NCBI RefSeq assembly: GCF_029893965.1
Contig: NZ_JARXXP010000001.1
Location: 124,001-188,000 of the forward strand
Length of the DNA stretch: 64,000 bases
Direction of reading: 5' to 3'
From: Paenibacillus sp. PastM-3
Lineage (GTDB): Bacteria > Bacillota > Bacilli > Paenibacillales > Paenibacillaceae
Under the pieces are notes generated by a model. That model did no database searches and had not been told where the DNA came from. It was given only the letters and a program-made list of their open reading frames with translations. Below are positions 1 to 7,271 of this stretch, one piece after another (within the stretch, counting starts at the first letter, position 1; the number at the start of each line of letters is the position of its first letter). Both the position numbers and the translations under genes were made by a program.

Positions 1-1020
1 GGCGATCCGCGCGGTATTCTGAAGCGTTGTCTTCAGGAAGCCGAAGAGATGGGCTTTACAGCCATGAACGTTGGACCGGAGCCGGAATTCTTCCTGTTCA
101 GAACCGACGAGAAGGGCAACCCGACGCAGGAACTGAATGACCAGGGTGGATATTTCGATTTGGCGCCGATGGATCTTGGGGAGAACTGCCGCCGCGAAAT
201 CGTATTGACCCTTGAGGAAATGGGCTTTGAGATCGAAGCCTCCCACCATGAGGTAGCTTCCGGCCAGCATGAAATTGACTTCAAATATGCGGATGCCATC
301 AAGGCCGCTGACCAGATTCAGACCTTCAAGCTCGTCGTGAAGACGGTAGCCCGTCAGCACGGCCTGCATGCAACTTTTATGCCTAAGCCTCTTTTTGGTA
401 TGAACGGATCCGGTATGCACGCACACCAATCCTTGTTCAAAGGCAATGAGAATGTGTTCTACGATGAGAGCGATACGTTGGGCCTGAGCAAAACGGCACG
501 GTACTATATGGCGGGGATCCTGAAGCATGCACGTGCTTTTGCCGCTATTACTAACCCTACCGTTAACTCTTACAAGCGTCTGGTTCCAGGCTACGAAGCT
601 CCTTGTTATGTAGCATGGTCTGCAAGCAACCGCAGCCCGATGATCCGTATCCCGGCTTCCAGAGGCCTCAGCACACGCATCGAGGTCCGCAATCCGGACC
701 CTGCTGCTAACCCGTACCTTGCACTGGCTGTAATGCTTAAGGCAGGTCTGGACGGAATCAAACGCCAGCTGGATCTTCCTGCACCAATCGACCGCAACAT
801 CTATGTGATGTCTGAGGAAGAGCGGATTGAAGAAGGCATCCCGAGCCTGCCGGCTGACCTGAAGGAAGCATTGAACGAAATGATCCGCAGCCATGTCATC
901 ACCGAAGCCCTCGGCGAACATGCGCTGGCTCACTTCTACGAGCTGAAGGAAATCGAGTGGGATATCTACCGGACCCAGGTTCACGAGTGGGAAAGAGATC
1001 AGTACATGACGCTTTACTAG
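1..1020 (+). CDS. glnA: glutamine synthetase, type I, 3' part (5' end outside window)
   Basis: Makes glutamine from glutamate, ammonia and ATP in the cytoplasm, as a dodecamer in this family. The frame is open from base 1, so only the C-terminal 339 residues are present; Bacillales GlnA is about 440 residues, so roughly 100 N-terminal residues lie upstream. Visible family motifs in order are GPEPEFF (metal ligand Glu), [19 protein letters not shown] (ATP/metal site), [17 protein letters not shown] and NRSPMIRIP (nucleotide and glutamate binding), then [16 protein letters not shown], ending in the typical MTLY tail. A terminator follows directly, so glnA is the last gene of its transcript. A GlnR operator, if present, would lie upstream and cannot be seen. 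Confidence 0.97.
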   Translation, partial: GDPRGILKRCLQEAEEMGFTAMNVGPEPEFFLFRTDEKGNPTQELNDQGGYFDLAPMDLGENCRREIVLTLEEMGFEIEASHHEVASGQHEIDFKYADAIKAADQIQTFKLVVKTVARQHGLHATFMPKPLFGMNGSGMHAHQSLFKGNENVFYDESDTLGLSKTARYYMAGILKHARAFAAITNPTVNSYKRLVPGYEAPCYVAWSASNRSPMIRIPASRGLSTRIEVRNPDPAANPYLALAVMLKAGLDGIKRQLDLPAPIDRNIYVMSEEERIEEGIPSLPADLKEALNEMIRSHVITEALGEHALAHFYELKEIEWDIYRTQVHEWERDQYMTLY

Positions 1021-1030
1021 GATGAAGCAG

Positions 1031-1061
1031 CCCTTGACGCCGTTGGCGTTGAGGGTTTTTT
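1031..1061 (+). terminator. intrinsic terminator of glnA
   Basis: An 11-bp stem (CCCTTGACGCC with GGCGTTGAGGG, two G-T wobbles) with a 3-nt loop is followed by six T, 10 bases after the glnA stop. Confidence 0.85.
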
Positions 1062-1226
1062 GTTGTGTGGATGTGGAAGCGGAGAGGGGCGCTGAGATTC
1101 GTGGTGCCCACAAAATGCCCGCGAAATAATGGGGGGTATTCGAGGGTGGTTTTCATATGTGCTTCAATCTTTTGGAAATGTGGGCATATACATCTGATGT
1201 AACTTTTTGCTGCTGTGTTCCAATCG

Positions 1227-1292
1227 CTACTTCTTCTTTTTAAAGAAACCAAACACAAACAAGAGAATTAAAACAACGATTATAAATTTCAT
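1227..1292 (-). CDS. 21-residue hydrophobic membrane peptide
   Basis: Below normal annotation size but with full expression signals. The ATG at 1292 is preceded by AGAGGTGATACCG (strong Shine-Dalgarno, good spacing) and, a few bases further upstream, by an extended -10 element TGCTATAAT. The product starts MKFIIVVLILLFVFGFF and ends in four lysines: one membrane-spanning helix followed by a positively charged tail, which would keep the C-terminus in the cytoplasm. It resembles small membrane regulators or type I toxin-like peptides in general build, but I recognise no family. There is no partner gene, and I saw no antisense promoter opposite it. Function unknown; expression is inferred from the signals only. 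Confidence 0.6.
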   Translation of the reverse strand: MKFIIVVLILLFVFGFFKKKK

Positions 1293-1313
1293 CGGTATCA
1301 CCTCTTTTTTGGG

Positions 1314-1322
1314 ATTATAGCA
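1314..1322 (-). promoter_or_regulatory. extended -10 promoter for the 21-residue peptide
   Basis: On the minus strand the sequence reads TGCTATAAT (extended -10). No convincing -35 lies 17 bases upstream, which is usual for extended -10 promoters. The ribosome binding site of the peptide begins about 10 bases downstream. Confidence 0.55.
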
Positions 1323-1560
1323 TGATCATTTGATATAGGGAATAGATAGCTGCGGTGGATCAAGCAGATGCAGCAGAAGGCCGGAACAGCTGGAGTAGAG
1401 AAAGAATACGATTTGTCCATGACTGAAGTAAATGCCTTATAGATTGGTACGATGCCGGCGTAGGCCCGACGAAATATGCATTCACCAAAACATGAGTAGG
1501 CAGCAGACGAAGAATAATAATCATTAATTTCAATTAACCCGCCGGTCTTATGTCTGATGG

Positions 1561-1758
1561 TTACCTGCAATCAAAAACATATGAAATAATTTTTATTGAC
1601 TCCTTAGCGATAGTGAGCTTACCAAAGCCGGTATCTAAATTTATGTAATTGTAGTTAAAACCATATACCAGCCAGCCTGCGAATATATCGCCATTCACTA
1701 ATTGGATTTTTACCGGTTCTTGTTTCATAATGGCTTCTTCAATGAGCTTCATGTCCAT
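1561..1758 (-). CDS. putative Sm-like (LSm/Hfq-fold) small protein
   Basis: A 65-residue protein. Its pattern from residue about 15 (VKIQLVNGDIFAGWLVYG, then YINLDTGFG, then LTIAKESIKIISYV) follows the Sm1 layout of alternating hydrophobic strands with an NG turn, F-x-G and an IN-LD strand end, and an Sm2-like strand ending. A short N-terminal helix (MKLIEEAIMKQE) precedes it, as in LSm proteins. It is not the standard Hfq sequence, because it lacks the Hfq YKHA motif. The ATG at 1758 has GGTGGTG eight bases upstream. A terminator-like hairpin lies on the same strand 50-75 bases upstream. If the fold is right the protein would bind RNA; this is inference from pattern, not recognised homology. 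Confidence 0.55.
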   Translation of the reverse strand: MDMKLIEEAIMKQEPVKIQLVNGDIFAGWLVYGFNYNYINLDTGFGKLTIAKESIKIISYVFDCR

Positions 1759-2099
1759 ATGATTTCACCACCCGTATATTTTGGGATAAATTTCAATTCT
1801 GATAAAAAAAGAACCTTTAACAAAAGGTTCTTTAGTAAATCTCAAACCCTACTCTTTGCATGTGCCTCTAACAACTCAATAATTCATCTGGTAAATATTA
1901 TAAATAATTGATATGAATTTGCAATATATTTCACGGTTTGTTTACAAAAAAATTTTGAATATGATTATCAAAGCGAATGTGTCTTTCGTCCGTGCTAAAA
2001 CCTGGTGGATCCCCCGCCGAAGATTGGGATTTACACATTGTTCCAGAGCCGATAAAATAGTTTGGAGAAGGGTTTATCGGAAAAGGACGGGAATCTGAC
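1759..2099. other. 341-bp AT-rich spacer with one hairpin
   Basis: No convincing gene on either strand. It contains the hairpin at 1808-1833 and AT-rich sequence that may hold promoters for the flanking small genes, but no clear -35/-10 pair could be assigned. Confidence 0.5.
1808..1833 (-). terminator. terminator or attenuator hairpin upstream of the Sm-like gene
   Basis: A perfect 11-bp inverted repeat (AAAGAACCTTT / AAAGGTTCTTT, 4-nt loop). On the minus strand it runs into a T tract, giving a good intrinsic terminator. It lies about 50 bases upstream of the minus-strand gene at 1758, so it is either an attenuator of that gene or the end of an unidentified transcript. Confidence 0.6.
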
Positions 2100-2276
2100 A
2101 TGAAAAAAGATAATCTCCACAAAACATTCCGTACACTGCTTCCCCTTGCTTTTATTCTCACACTGATATTTGCTCTTCAACTGACAACCTTTCTGATAGG
2201 CGTTATGGAGAATTTAGCTAAGGAATCGTATAGGATCGGCTATAGGTTCGGAAGTTTCCTGGAATGGGTGATTTAA
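2100..2276 (+). CDS. 58-residue single-pass membrane protein, unknown function
   Basis: ATG at 2100, stop TAA at 2276. The product begins MKKDNLHKTFRTLLPLAFIL, continues as one hydrophobic helix (about residues 13-36), then has an amphipathic tail ending FGSFLEWVI. The positive N-terminus followed by a membrane helix fits a small inner-face membrane protein. A GGACGGG sequence lies about 8 bases upstream as a possible ribosome binding site, weaker than at most genes here. A good terminator follows 80 bases downstream, supporting a monocistronic unit. I do not recognise the family. Confidence 0.6.
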   Translation: MKKDNLHKTFRTLLPLAFILTLIFALQLTTFLIGVMENLAKESYRIGYRFGSFLEWVI

Positions 2277-2357
2277 ACCCGCTGTCTTGCTTAAAGTTGT
2301 CCAGCAACTCCGGATCGCTTTCTTTGCTGTACTAAAATACTGCGTACATCACAAATC

Positions 2358-2387
2358 ATCGTCAGGCGTAACATTCTGGCGATTTTT
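2358..2387 (+). terminator. intrinsic terminator after the 58-residue membrane protein gene
   Basis: Stem ATCGTCAG / CTGGCGAT (one wobble) with a 10-nt loop and a run of six T. Confidence 0.7.
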
Positions 2388-2510
2388 TGCGTTTAGTTAG
2401 AGTGTGGTATTAATGCCGCCGTAGTACTGTGCACCGGCACCGTCAATCCCGTATAGATAAAAATGTCAGCTGTTCGGGTAATGAGTGTTATCCAGACGAG
2501 GAGGTATAAC

Positions 2511-3203
2511 ATGGAAAAATCTATGCTAGCGACAGCAGCAAGTGTTCTTCTCTTGTCCGCCTTAATTCTGGGCGCATGCAGCAATAATGAAACAGGAAGT
2601 GAGGCTGAGCCGACAGCTTCCAGTGCAGCCGCAACGCCTGTGAACGAAGCTACAGCCAGTCCGGAGCCTTCTGCATCCCCTGAAGCTACTGCTGCGGCGC
2701 AGGCGTCCGCCAGTCCGGAGGCAAGCGCCCAGCCGTCATCCGGGCGGCCGCAGACGCAAAGCTTTGGTGAGCAGGAGGGTGGTGTCCCGGGACAGGAGGG
2801 CACGCTTGAGCAAGGGGACGGGTACTCCCTGTATATATTTGACGGCTATACCTTTGATGCACAGACCGGCCGTTTAGCGTTAACTGCAGATCCTAATTAT
2901 TATGCAGAGATCGAACCGCTGCCTTCCGGTTACGACCTTGCCGCTCTGAAGCAGCAGGGCCAGACTGAGCTGTCTGCTGCCGGTAAACCTAATGATTACA
3001 GCGGGGAATTATTTGAACATCCGCTGCGGTATGCAGAGCTATATTTACAGGTAAGCGGCGAAAAGGGTGTAGAAGATTATATGGTGTGGAAAAATGAGGC
3101 CGGAGAGGCGTATCTGCTCCGGGTGCACAACCCGAAGGGAGAACTGTCGGATCAGTTTGCTCCCTGGATGACAGTATCGCTGTCGACCATAGAAGGTAAT
3201 TAA
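2511..3203 (+). CDS. putative lipoprotein with Ala/Ser/Pro-rich linker
   Basis: A 230-residue exported lipoprotein. The start at 2511 is chosen because GAGGAGG lies seven bases upstream. The signal peptide is MEKSMLATAASVLLLSALIL followed by GAC, with the lipobox Cys at residue 23. Residues about 30-85 are a low-complexity Ala/Ser/Pro/Glu/Thr linker typical of lipoproteins spacing a domain off the membrane. Residues about 100-230 form a soluble domain (GYSLYIFDGYTFDAQTGRL onwards) that I cannot assign to a family. It is monocistronic, with a terminator at 3229-3278. Function unknown; location on the outer face of the membrane is well supported. Confidence 0.85.
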   Translation: MEKSMLATAASVLLLSALILGACSNNETGSEAEPTASSAAATPVNEATASPEPSASPEATAAAQASASPEASAQPSSGRPQTQSFGEQEGGVPGQEGTLEQGDGYSLYIFDGYTFDAQTGRLALTADPNYYAEIEPLPSGYDLAALKQQGQTELSAAGKPNDYSGELFEHPLRYAELYLQVSGEKGVEDYMVWKNEAGEAYLLRVHNPKGELSDQFAPWMTVSLSTIEGN

Positions 3204-3228
3204 AAATGAAGCCGGCTGTACTGATCCG

Positions 3229-3278
3229 TCCGCAAGAAGGCTCCTGTGACAAGCAGGCGGCCGCTTGCGGATTTTTTT
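3229..3278 (+). terminator. intrinsic terminator of the lipoprotein gene
   Basis: TCCGCAAG pairs with CTTGCGGA around a GC-rich loop and is followed by seven T. Confidence 0.75.
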
Positions 3279-3374
3279 ATGCAAATTTTCCGGATAAATG
3301 GTGCAAAATATAGAATCTGCAGTCCCCGTTCAATCAATATACATAATAATGACAGTTGAGGAATATACTCATGA

Positions 3375-3404
3375 TTGATTAGGGAACGTATGTTTGGTTA
3401 TAAT
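3375..3404 (+). promoter_or_regulatory. sigma-A promoter of the SOS polymerase cassette
   Basis: TTGATT (3375-3380), 18-bp spacer, TATAAT (3399-3404). A LexA box fills the spacer and a second lies just downstream of the -10. Confidence 0.8.
3383..3396 (+). promoter_or_regulatory. LexA (SOS) box 1 of the polymerase cassette
   Basis: GGAACGTATGTTTG matches the Bacillus SOS consensus CGAACRNRYGTTYG at 13 of 14 positions. It lies between the -35 and -10. Confidence 0.85.
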
Positions 3405-3405
3405 A

Positions 3406-3419
3406 CAAACAAATGTTCT
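3406..3419 (+). promoter_or_regulatory. LexA (SOS) box 2 of the polymerase cassette
   Basis: CAAACAAATGTTCT matches the SOS consensus at 12 of 14 positions and overlaps the expected transcription start, 23 bp downstream of box 1. Confidence 0.7.
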
Positions 3420-3441
3420 TATTTGTTGGAGGCGATCTGTC

Positions 3442-3639
3442 ATGAGAATGGCTATTGGTCAAACCATTGAAATCGTGTATCTGGACAGATCCGGCAAGAT
3501 CTCCCAGCGGAAGATCGAAGTACTTGCCATCCGGGACGGGCGCATCCGGGCGACCTGTTTAACGGCGGGGGCACCGCGGGTATTTCTGCTCTCGAATATT
3601 CTGGCCTGGCACCCGGCGCGGGGGAAGAGGTATGCCTAA
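3442..3639 (+). CDS. small WYL-like beta-barrel protein, first gene of the SOS cassette
   Basis: A 65-residue protein (start 3442, GGAGG nine bases upstream; a second Met lies two codons later). The sequence IEIVYLDRSGKISQRKIEVL, then IRDGRIRATCLTAGAPRVFLLSNILAW follows the layout of a WYL-type SH3-like barrel: I-Y strand, basic strand, the C-x-x-A-R-F-L strand and a final I-L-W strand. It sits directly behind two LexA boxes and its last 8 bases overlap the polymerase gene, so the two are co-translated. A role as accessory or regulator of the polymerase is inferred from context only; WYL domains elsewhere bind nucleic acid ligands. Confidence 0.75.
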   Translation: MRMAIGQTIEIVYLDRSGKISQRKIEVLAIRDGRIRATCLTAGAPRVFLLSNILAWHPARGKRYA

Positions 3640-4891
3640 GGAGCGAATTATTCTGCTGTCGGACTGCCAGTCCTTTTACGCAAGTGTCGAAAAGGCCGCT
3701 CATCCGGAATATAAGGATATGCCTGTTGCAGTGGGCGACCCGGCGCGGATGAACGGGATTGTACTGGCTGCCTGTCCCCTTGCCAAAGCCCAGGGTGTCA
3801 CCACTGCCTCACGTGTAGGCGAAGCAATGACCAAATGTCCGGGGCTGGTCGTAATCCGGCCGCGGATGCGGACATATATTACGGTTTCCCTGCTGATTTC
3901 GCAGATTTACCAGGGGTACACGGATATGGTCGAGCCGTTCAGTATCGATGAGCAGTTTCTGGATGTGACAGGCTCACTGAGCTTTTTTGGGGGAGAATTA
4001 CAGAGGGTTATTTCTGCAATACAGCAGCATGTGAAGCTGTCTACCGGGGTCTGGACCCGGGTAGGGGTCGGACCCACCAAGATCCTGGCCAAAATGGCCA
4101 ACAACCTGGCCAAGAAGCAGACGGACGGTATTTTCCGGCTTGGATACGACAATTTGGATGAGGTACTCTGGCCGCTGCCGGTTCATGATATGTTTATGGT
4201 CGGCGGACGGATGACCAAAAATTTTTTCCGGATGGGCATAACGACGATTGGTGACATTGCCCGGATGGAGCTGGGTGAGTTCAAGCGGAGAATGCGGATG
4301 ACGATGGGCAAGCAGAGTGATATCCAGGCGGAGTATTACTGGCAGACGGCCCGCGGCATCGACCCAAGCCCGGTCGTTACGGGAATCCGGCACCAGATCA
4401 AATCGGTGGGCCACGGCAAGGCGCTGCGCTGGAATCTGTATACGAGGCTGGCGGACATCGAGGTGGTGCTGCTGGAGCTTGTAATTGAGGTCTGCCAGCG
4501 GGCGCGGCGGTACCGTTATATGGGCTCGGTGGTATCCATCGCGGTGTCGGAGACGGACGGCAACACCTCGCATTCATACAGCCGGCAGATGACGCTCCCG
4601 GAGCCGTCATTTCTGACTCATGAAGTTGCATCGGCAGCCTACCGTCTGTTTGTGGACCACTGGACCGGGATGCCCTTAAGCCGTCTGGCCATATCCATCT
4701 CCCAGCTGACCGATGACAGTGTCATGCAGCTCACCCTGTTTGATGACCGTATCCGTACCTACAACAAAGAGCGGGCTATTGACCAGATCAAAACCAGATA
4801 CGGCAGCCGGGCACTCATTCGGGCCTCCTCCTTGCTTGAGTCCGGGGTTGCTCTGGAACGGGCCGAACAGATTGGGGGTCATTATAAATGA
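3632..4891 (+). CDS. uvrX: Y-family DNA polymerase, UvrX type
   Basis: A 419-residue error-prone translesion polymerase of the DinB/UmuC superfamily, closest in build to UvrX/YqjW of Bacillus. The catalytic metal ligands are visible: Asp11 in LLSDCQSFYASVE and Asp106-Glu107 in SIDEQFLDVTG. The palm and fingers occupy about residues 5-190. A helix-hairpin-helix-like thumb follows (FRMGITTIGDIARM), and the little-finger domain occupies about 250-350. The C-terminal LTLFDD motif resembles a beta-clamp binding peptide (Q-L-T-L-F). It overlaps the upstream gene by 8 bases and the downstream gene by 4, within an SOS-regulated operon. DNA damage induction is inferred from the two LexA boxes at the promoter. 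Confidence 0.93.
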   Translation: MPKERIILLSDCQSFYASVEKAAHPEYKDMPVAVGDPARMNGIVLAACPLAKAQGVTTASRVGEAMTKCPGLVVIRPRMRTYITVSLLISQIYQGYTDMVEPFSIDEQFLDVTGSLSFFGGELQRVISAIQQHVKLSTGVWTRVGVGPTKILAKMANNLAKKQTDGIFRLGYDNLDEVLWPLPVHDMFMVGGRMTKNFFRMGITTIGDIARMELGEFKRRMRMTMGKQSDIQAEYYWQTARGIDPSPVVTGIRHQIKSVGHGKALRWNLYTRLADIEVVLLELVIEVCQRARRYRYMGSVVSIAVSETDGNTSHSYSRQMTLPEPSFLTHEVASAAYRLFVDHWTGMPLSRLAISISQLTDDSVMQLTLFDDRIRTYNKERAIDQIKTRYGSRALIRASSLLESGVALERAEQIGGHYK

Positions 4892-5367
4892 GCAAGTTAG
4901 ACGGAAATGAGCGATGGAAGACCAAAATGCTGATGAGTGAGCATGTCGACCAGTATGAAGAGCAGGGTAAGGGTGAAAATGACAGCAGAACCATGCTCAC
5001 GAATGCGGAACGCACGATGGTCCGTGACCTTATTCTGCTGCCCTACATAGATACTATGGTGAGCAAGAGCATCGAGGAGATCGAGCGGTCGGGCAACATG
5101 CTTACCCGGATGTACTTAATGGCCGGACGTTATATCCAAAATAGGGTAATGCAGGACACCTACCGGCTGCAAAAAGAGCTCAAGCAGCGCAATATCAAGG
5201 TTCTGGCCGATGAGCAGGAGGATTTTCTGATGTATTATAAAATCTTTTTCCGCGGCTACCAGGAACGATTCGGACTTACGCGTGACATTATGCGGACGGA
5301 GATCAGTCTGCGGCTTACCCGGTATACGTCTGAACTGGGAACTGTACTGAAGGAGCATCTGAAATAA
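4888..5367 (+). CDS. YolD-like protein, third gene of the SOS cassette
   Basis: A 159-residue protein overlapping the polymerase stop by 4 bases (ATGA), so it is translationally coupled. The N-terminus (LDGNERWKTKMLMSEHVDQY) resembles YolD family proteins, which accompany UvrX-type polymerases in Bacillus and whose fold is likened to UmuD-type partners. The remaining 110 residues are alpha-helical (VRDLILLPYIDTMVSKSIEE onwards) and longer than typical YolD proteins of about 100-110 residues, so this is an extended variant. Likely role: partner of the Y-family polymerase during SOS mutagenesis. This rests on operon context and weak N-terminal similarity. Confidence 0.7.
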   Translation: MSKLDGNERWKTKMLMSEHVDQYEEQGKGENDSRTMLTNAERTMVRDLILLPYIDTMVSKSIEEIERSGNMLTRMYLMAGRYIQNRVMQDTYRLQKELKQRNIKVLADEQEDFLMYYKIFFRGYQERFGLTRDIMRTEISLRLTRYTSELGTVLKEHLK

Positions 5368-5651
5368 ACAGTTCTAACTCAATAGCCGACGTTCAGACAG
5401 GCGGCGGATAACGTGCTGAGCAGCCCTTCAGGCTCTCTTGTAAGGTATTTTGCTGTAAATGGAGCTATGAGCTTATGCCTGGCAAGCAATTTCATTGTTT
5501 TATGTAAAAAGTAGTAAATAAGGTATACATTAAGCCTGAAATGGGTTATGGTTATGTTAACTTATTTGTGTAATTCCCATCCGGAGGGTCGTTCACTGCC
5601 TAAGCGACAGAAAGGCCTTTCTTGCATACTTTAGGTTAGAGGGAGTGTTAA

Positions 5652-6038
5652 ATGTACTATGACCCGGAAATGATTTTGCGCTATGAGGCGATTGAAGAGA
5701 GGGTTGTCAGGTTTATCACCAATCATTCAGGTGTTGAATATATGAAGGGTTCGGAGCAGGTTGTTGAGGGCGGAGTCTTTGCCTGGGCGAAATTAAAATC
5801 CGCGGATACAAGCATTCAGACACAGCTGAGGCTTGATTATGTGGAGATTGTTGAACTGGCCAGACAGAGCATAGAGCATGCTGAGAGCGAACATTTGATT
5901 GATTTTGACCGCAGCAGTGAAGCGGTGCTTAATTATATAAGGCAGGATTCGATCCTGTGGATTCCGTCTCTGGAGGCAGCCGCTGAGGCGGTCACGACCG
6001 AGCTCGCGCTTCAGAAGTTCCTTCTTACTCAAACTTAA
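5652..6038 (+). CDS. hypothetical acidic protein, 128 residues
   Basis: The start ATG at 5652 has GAGGGAG seven bases upstream. No signal peptide or membrane segment is present. The predicted content is largely helical and acidic (e.g. RYEAIEERVVRFI; ARQSIEHAESEHLIDF). I recognise no family. It stands alone between a 280-bp spacer without clear signals and a long hairpin at 6110-6147. Function unknown. Confidence 0.75.
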   Translation: MYYDPEMILRYEAIEERVVRFITNHSGVEYMKGSEQVVEGGVFAWAKLKSADTSIQTQLRLDYVEIVELARQSIEHAESEHLIDFDRSSEAVLNYIRQDSILWIPSLEAAAEAVTTELALQKFLLTQT

Positions 6039-6109
6039 CGATATAATATTTGTATAATTGTGTAAAAAGTATTTGACCATTCGCATGCCCGGTGTTAAGC
6101 TAGGCACAT

Positions 6110-6147
6110 AGTAAGGCATTTCGCAGACCGCTGCGGAATGCCTTACT
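6110..6147 (+). terminator. 17-bp hairpin, possible weak terminator
   Basis: The arms pair over 17 bp with a single wobble and an ACCG loop. The following GTTCATTT is a poor U tract. It lies 70 bases after the 128-residue protein gene, so it may be its terminator or an RNA-stabilising 3' stem. Confidence 0.5.
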
Positions 6148-6270
6148 GTTCATTTAGGGATATTTTACATTAAATGTTAGTCAAGGGGTGATGCGCCATG
6201 TGCATTTCGCTGCTATCTAATACATGTGTTCCAATATAACCGAGAATGCGAAGCATAAAAGGAGAATACT

Positions 6271-6462
6271 ATGATACAGGTAAAAGAGTTTGTAGACGGG
6301 GATAATTTCTATGCCGAGAATAAGGCGAATGAATTCCTCAAAGGACTTACGGAGGAACAGGTCGTAAATATCTGTTACGGGTCTGTAGTGAAGTCCTCAC
6401 GCGACGGCGCGGAGCATCAGCGGAGCACGATTTTGGTGGTATACAAGACAGATGAAAAATAA
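6271..6462 (+). CDS. Cse60-like small sporulation protein
   Basis: A 63-residue protein, ATG at 6271 with AAAGGAG seven bases upstream. The layout MIQVKEFVDGDN, then NEFLKGLTEEQVVNICYGSV, then STILVVYKTDEK resembles Cse60, a short mother-cell sporulation protein of Bacillus: the same MI-VK start, an F-L-x-x-L-x-E-E helix and a final beta strand I-L-V-Y. The assignment is from pattern memory and is tentative. The last codons overlap the start of a 31-codon membrane peptide in another frame. Confidence 0.6.
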   Translation: MIQVKEFVDGDNFYAENKANEFLKGLTEEQVVNICYGSVVKSSRDGAEHQRSTILVVYKTDEK

Positions 6463-6547
6463 ATTCTGGGAGCGGCTGTTCACCTGGCTGTCTTTTGCTT
6501 CAACGTTAACCATTGTAATTCTGGCGTTTTTTTATACTCTGGACTGA
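6452..6547 (+). CDS. 31-residue membrane peptide overlapping the Cse60-like gene
   Basis: The ATG at 6452 lies inside the last codons of the upstream gene (overlap 11 bases, different frame), and the frame ends with TGA at 6547. The product starts MKNKFWERLFTWLSF and continues as one hydrophobic helix, ending YTLD. The charged amphipathic start plus one membrane helix is typical of real micro-proteins, and the stop/start overlap suggests translational coupling. A long-loop terminator follows at 6560-6620. No family recognised. Confidence 0.55.
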   Translation: MKNKFWERLFTWLSFASTLTIVILAFFYTLD

Positions 6548-6559
6548 ACATGGAAGAGG

Positions 6560-6620
6560 GGAAGGGCATTATCTGCGGCTTTCGATAAAAGGAGAGCTTA
6601 AGGGTAATGCCTTTCCTTTT
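6560..6620 (+). terminator. terminator-like stem after the Cse60-like pair
   Basis: GGAAGGGCATTA pairs with TAATGCCTTTCC (one wobble) across a long loop, then TTTT. Confidence 0.5.
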
Positions 6621-6731
6621 GCCGGTCTAAGGGAATTGCCGCATACATAGATTACCAATTGTGTTATATTTAAAAGGGAATGTTTATGATATCCGTACCA
6701 AGTATGAATTAGACTACAAGGGGGAAGCGGA

Positions 6732-6953
6732 TTGAACACGACTTACAAGGTGCTGTTATGTGATGCTGATTTATTTGCAGCAGCGCTTGCAGAGGCAGAT
6801 ATATATGTATTGCAGCTGCAGGAGGGCAAACCGCCGGTCTTTGCTGACTGTGCAGGTCCGCTGCAAAAATGGACACCGGAATACATAGAGCTGGGCGGGA
6901 TGACTTACAGACGCAAAGATTTTGAATTCCGTGTGCGTATACCCGAAAAATAA
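6732..6953 (+). CDS. hypothetical protein, 73 residues
   Basis: TTG start at 6732 preceded by AAGGGGGAAG. The product is MNTTYKVLLCDADLFAAALA, with a mixed alpha/beta pattern and a C-terminus rich in Arg and aromatic residues (TYRRKDFEFRVRIPEK). It has no membrane segment or recognisable motif. The TTG start with a good ribosome binding site and its isolated position are consistent with a small real gene. Function unknown. Confidence 0.6.
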   Translation: MNTTYKVLLCDADLFAAALAEADIYVLQLQEGKPPVFADCAGPLQKWTPEYIELGGMTYRRKDFEFRVRIPEK

Positions 6954-7028
6954 CAACTGCCTGATCACACAGGCCGGAAGAGCCGTCTCGGCATCTCTTA
7001 TACTATAAAACGTAAAAGAGGTGTTAAT

Positions 7029-7247
7029 ATGGCAGAAAGAGATCGGTTAAGAATCCGCAGAGCAATTCGTGCTCTGCTGGCACAGCGGGCCATTCTTCTG
7101 GAGCGGCTTGAAGAAATTAATGAGAATCTGCGCAGATTGCGGAATCCGAGCCGGGCCAGACGTGAATTGCTGGCAGCGCGGGCGTCTATCCGGGAAGCCC
7201 TCCGCTTGAACCGTATCGCAATCAGATTGTTGCGCAGTGTACTGTAG
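7029..7247 (+). CDS. Arg/Leu-rich helical protein, 72 residues
   Basis: ATG at 7029 with AAAGAGGTG spaced seven bases. The product has about 20 arginines in 72 residues and no lysine, interleaved with Leu/Ile/Ala (RLRIRRAIRALLAQRAILLE), and would form long basic amphipathic helices broken by an NPS turn near residue 41. The total absence of Lys together with very high Arg is unusual. A nucleic acid- or spore core-binding role is conceivable but not shown. It ends at a bidirectional terminator shared with the convergent L,D-transpeptidase gene. Confidence 0.7.
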   Translation: MAERDRLRIRRAIRALLAQRAILLERLEEINENLRRLRNPSRARRELLAARASIREALRLNRIAIRLLRSVL

Positions 7248-7271
7248 AGAATGGCAAGCACAGAAGGATAA

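Noticed and set aside
1298..1570. A 90-codon minus-strand frame starting at TTG inside the end of the Sm-like gene
   Set aside because: No ribosome binding site, Cys/Ser-rich composition unlike the neighbours, and it overlaps the promoter of the 21-residue peptide.
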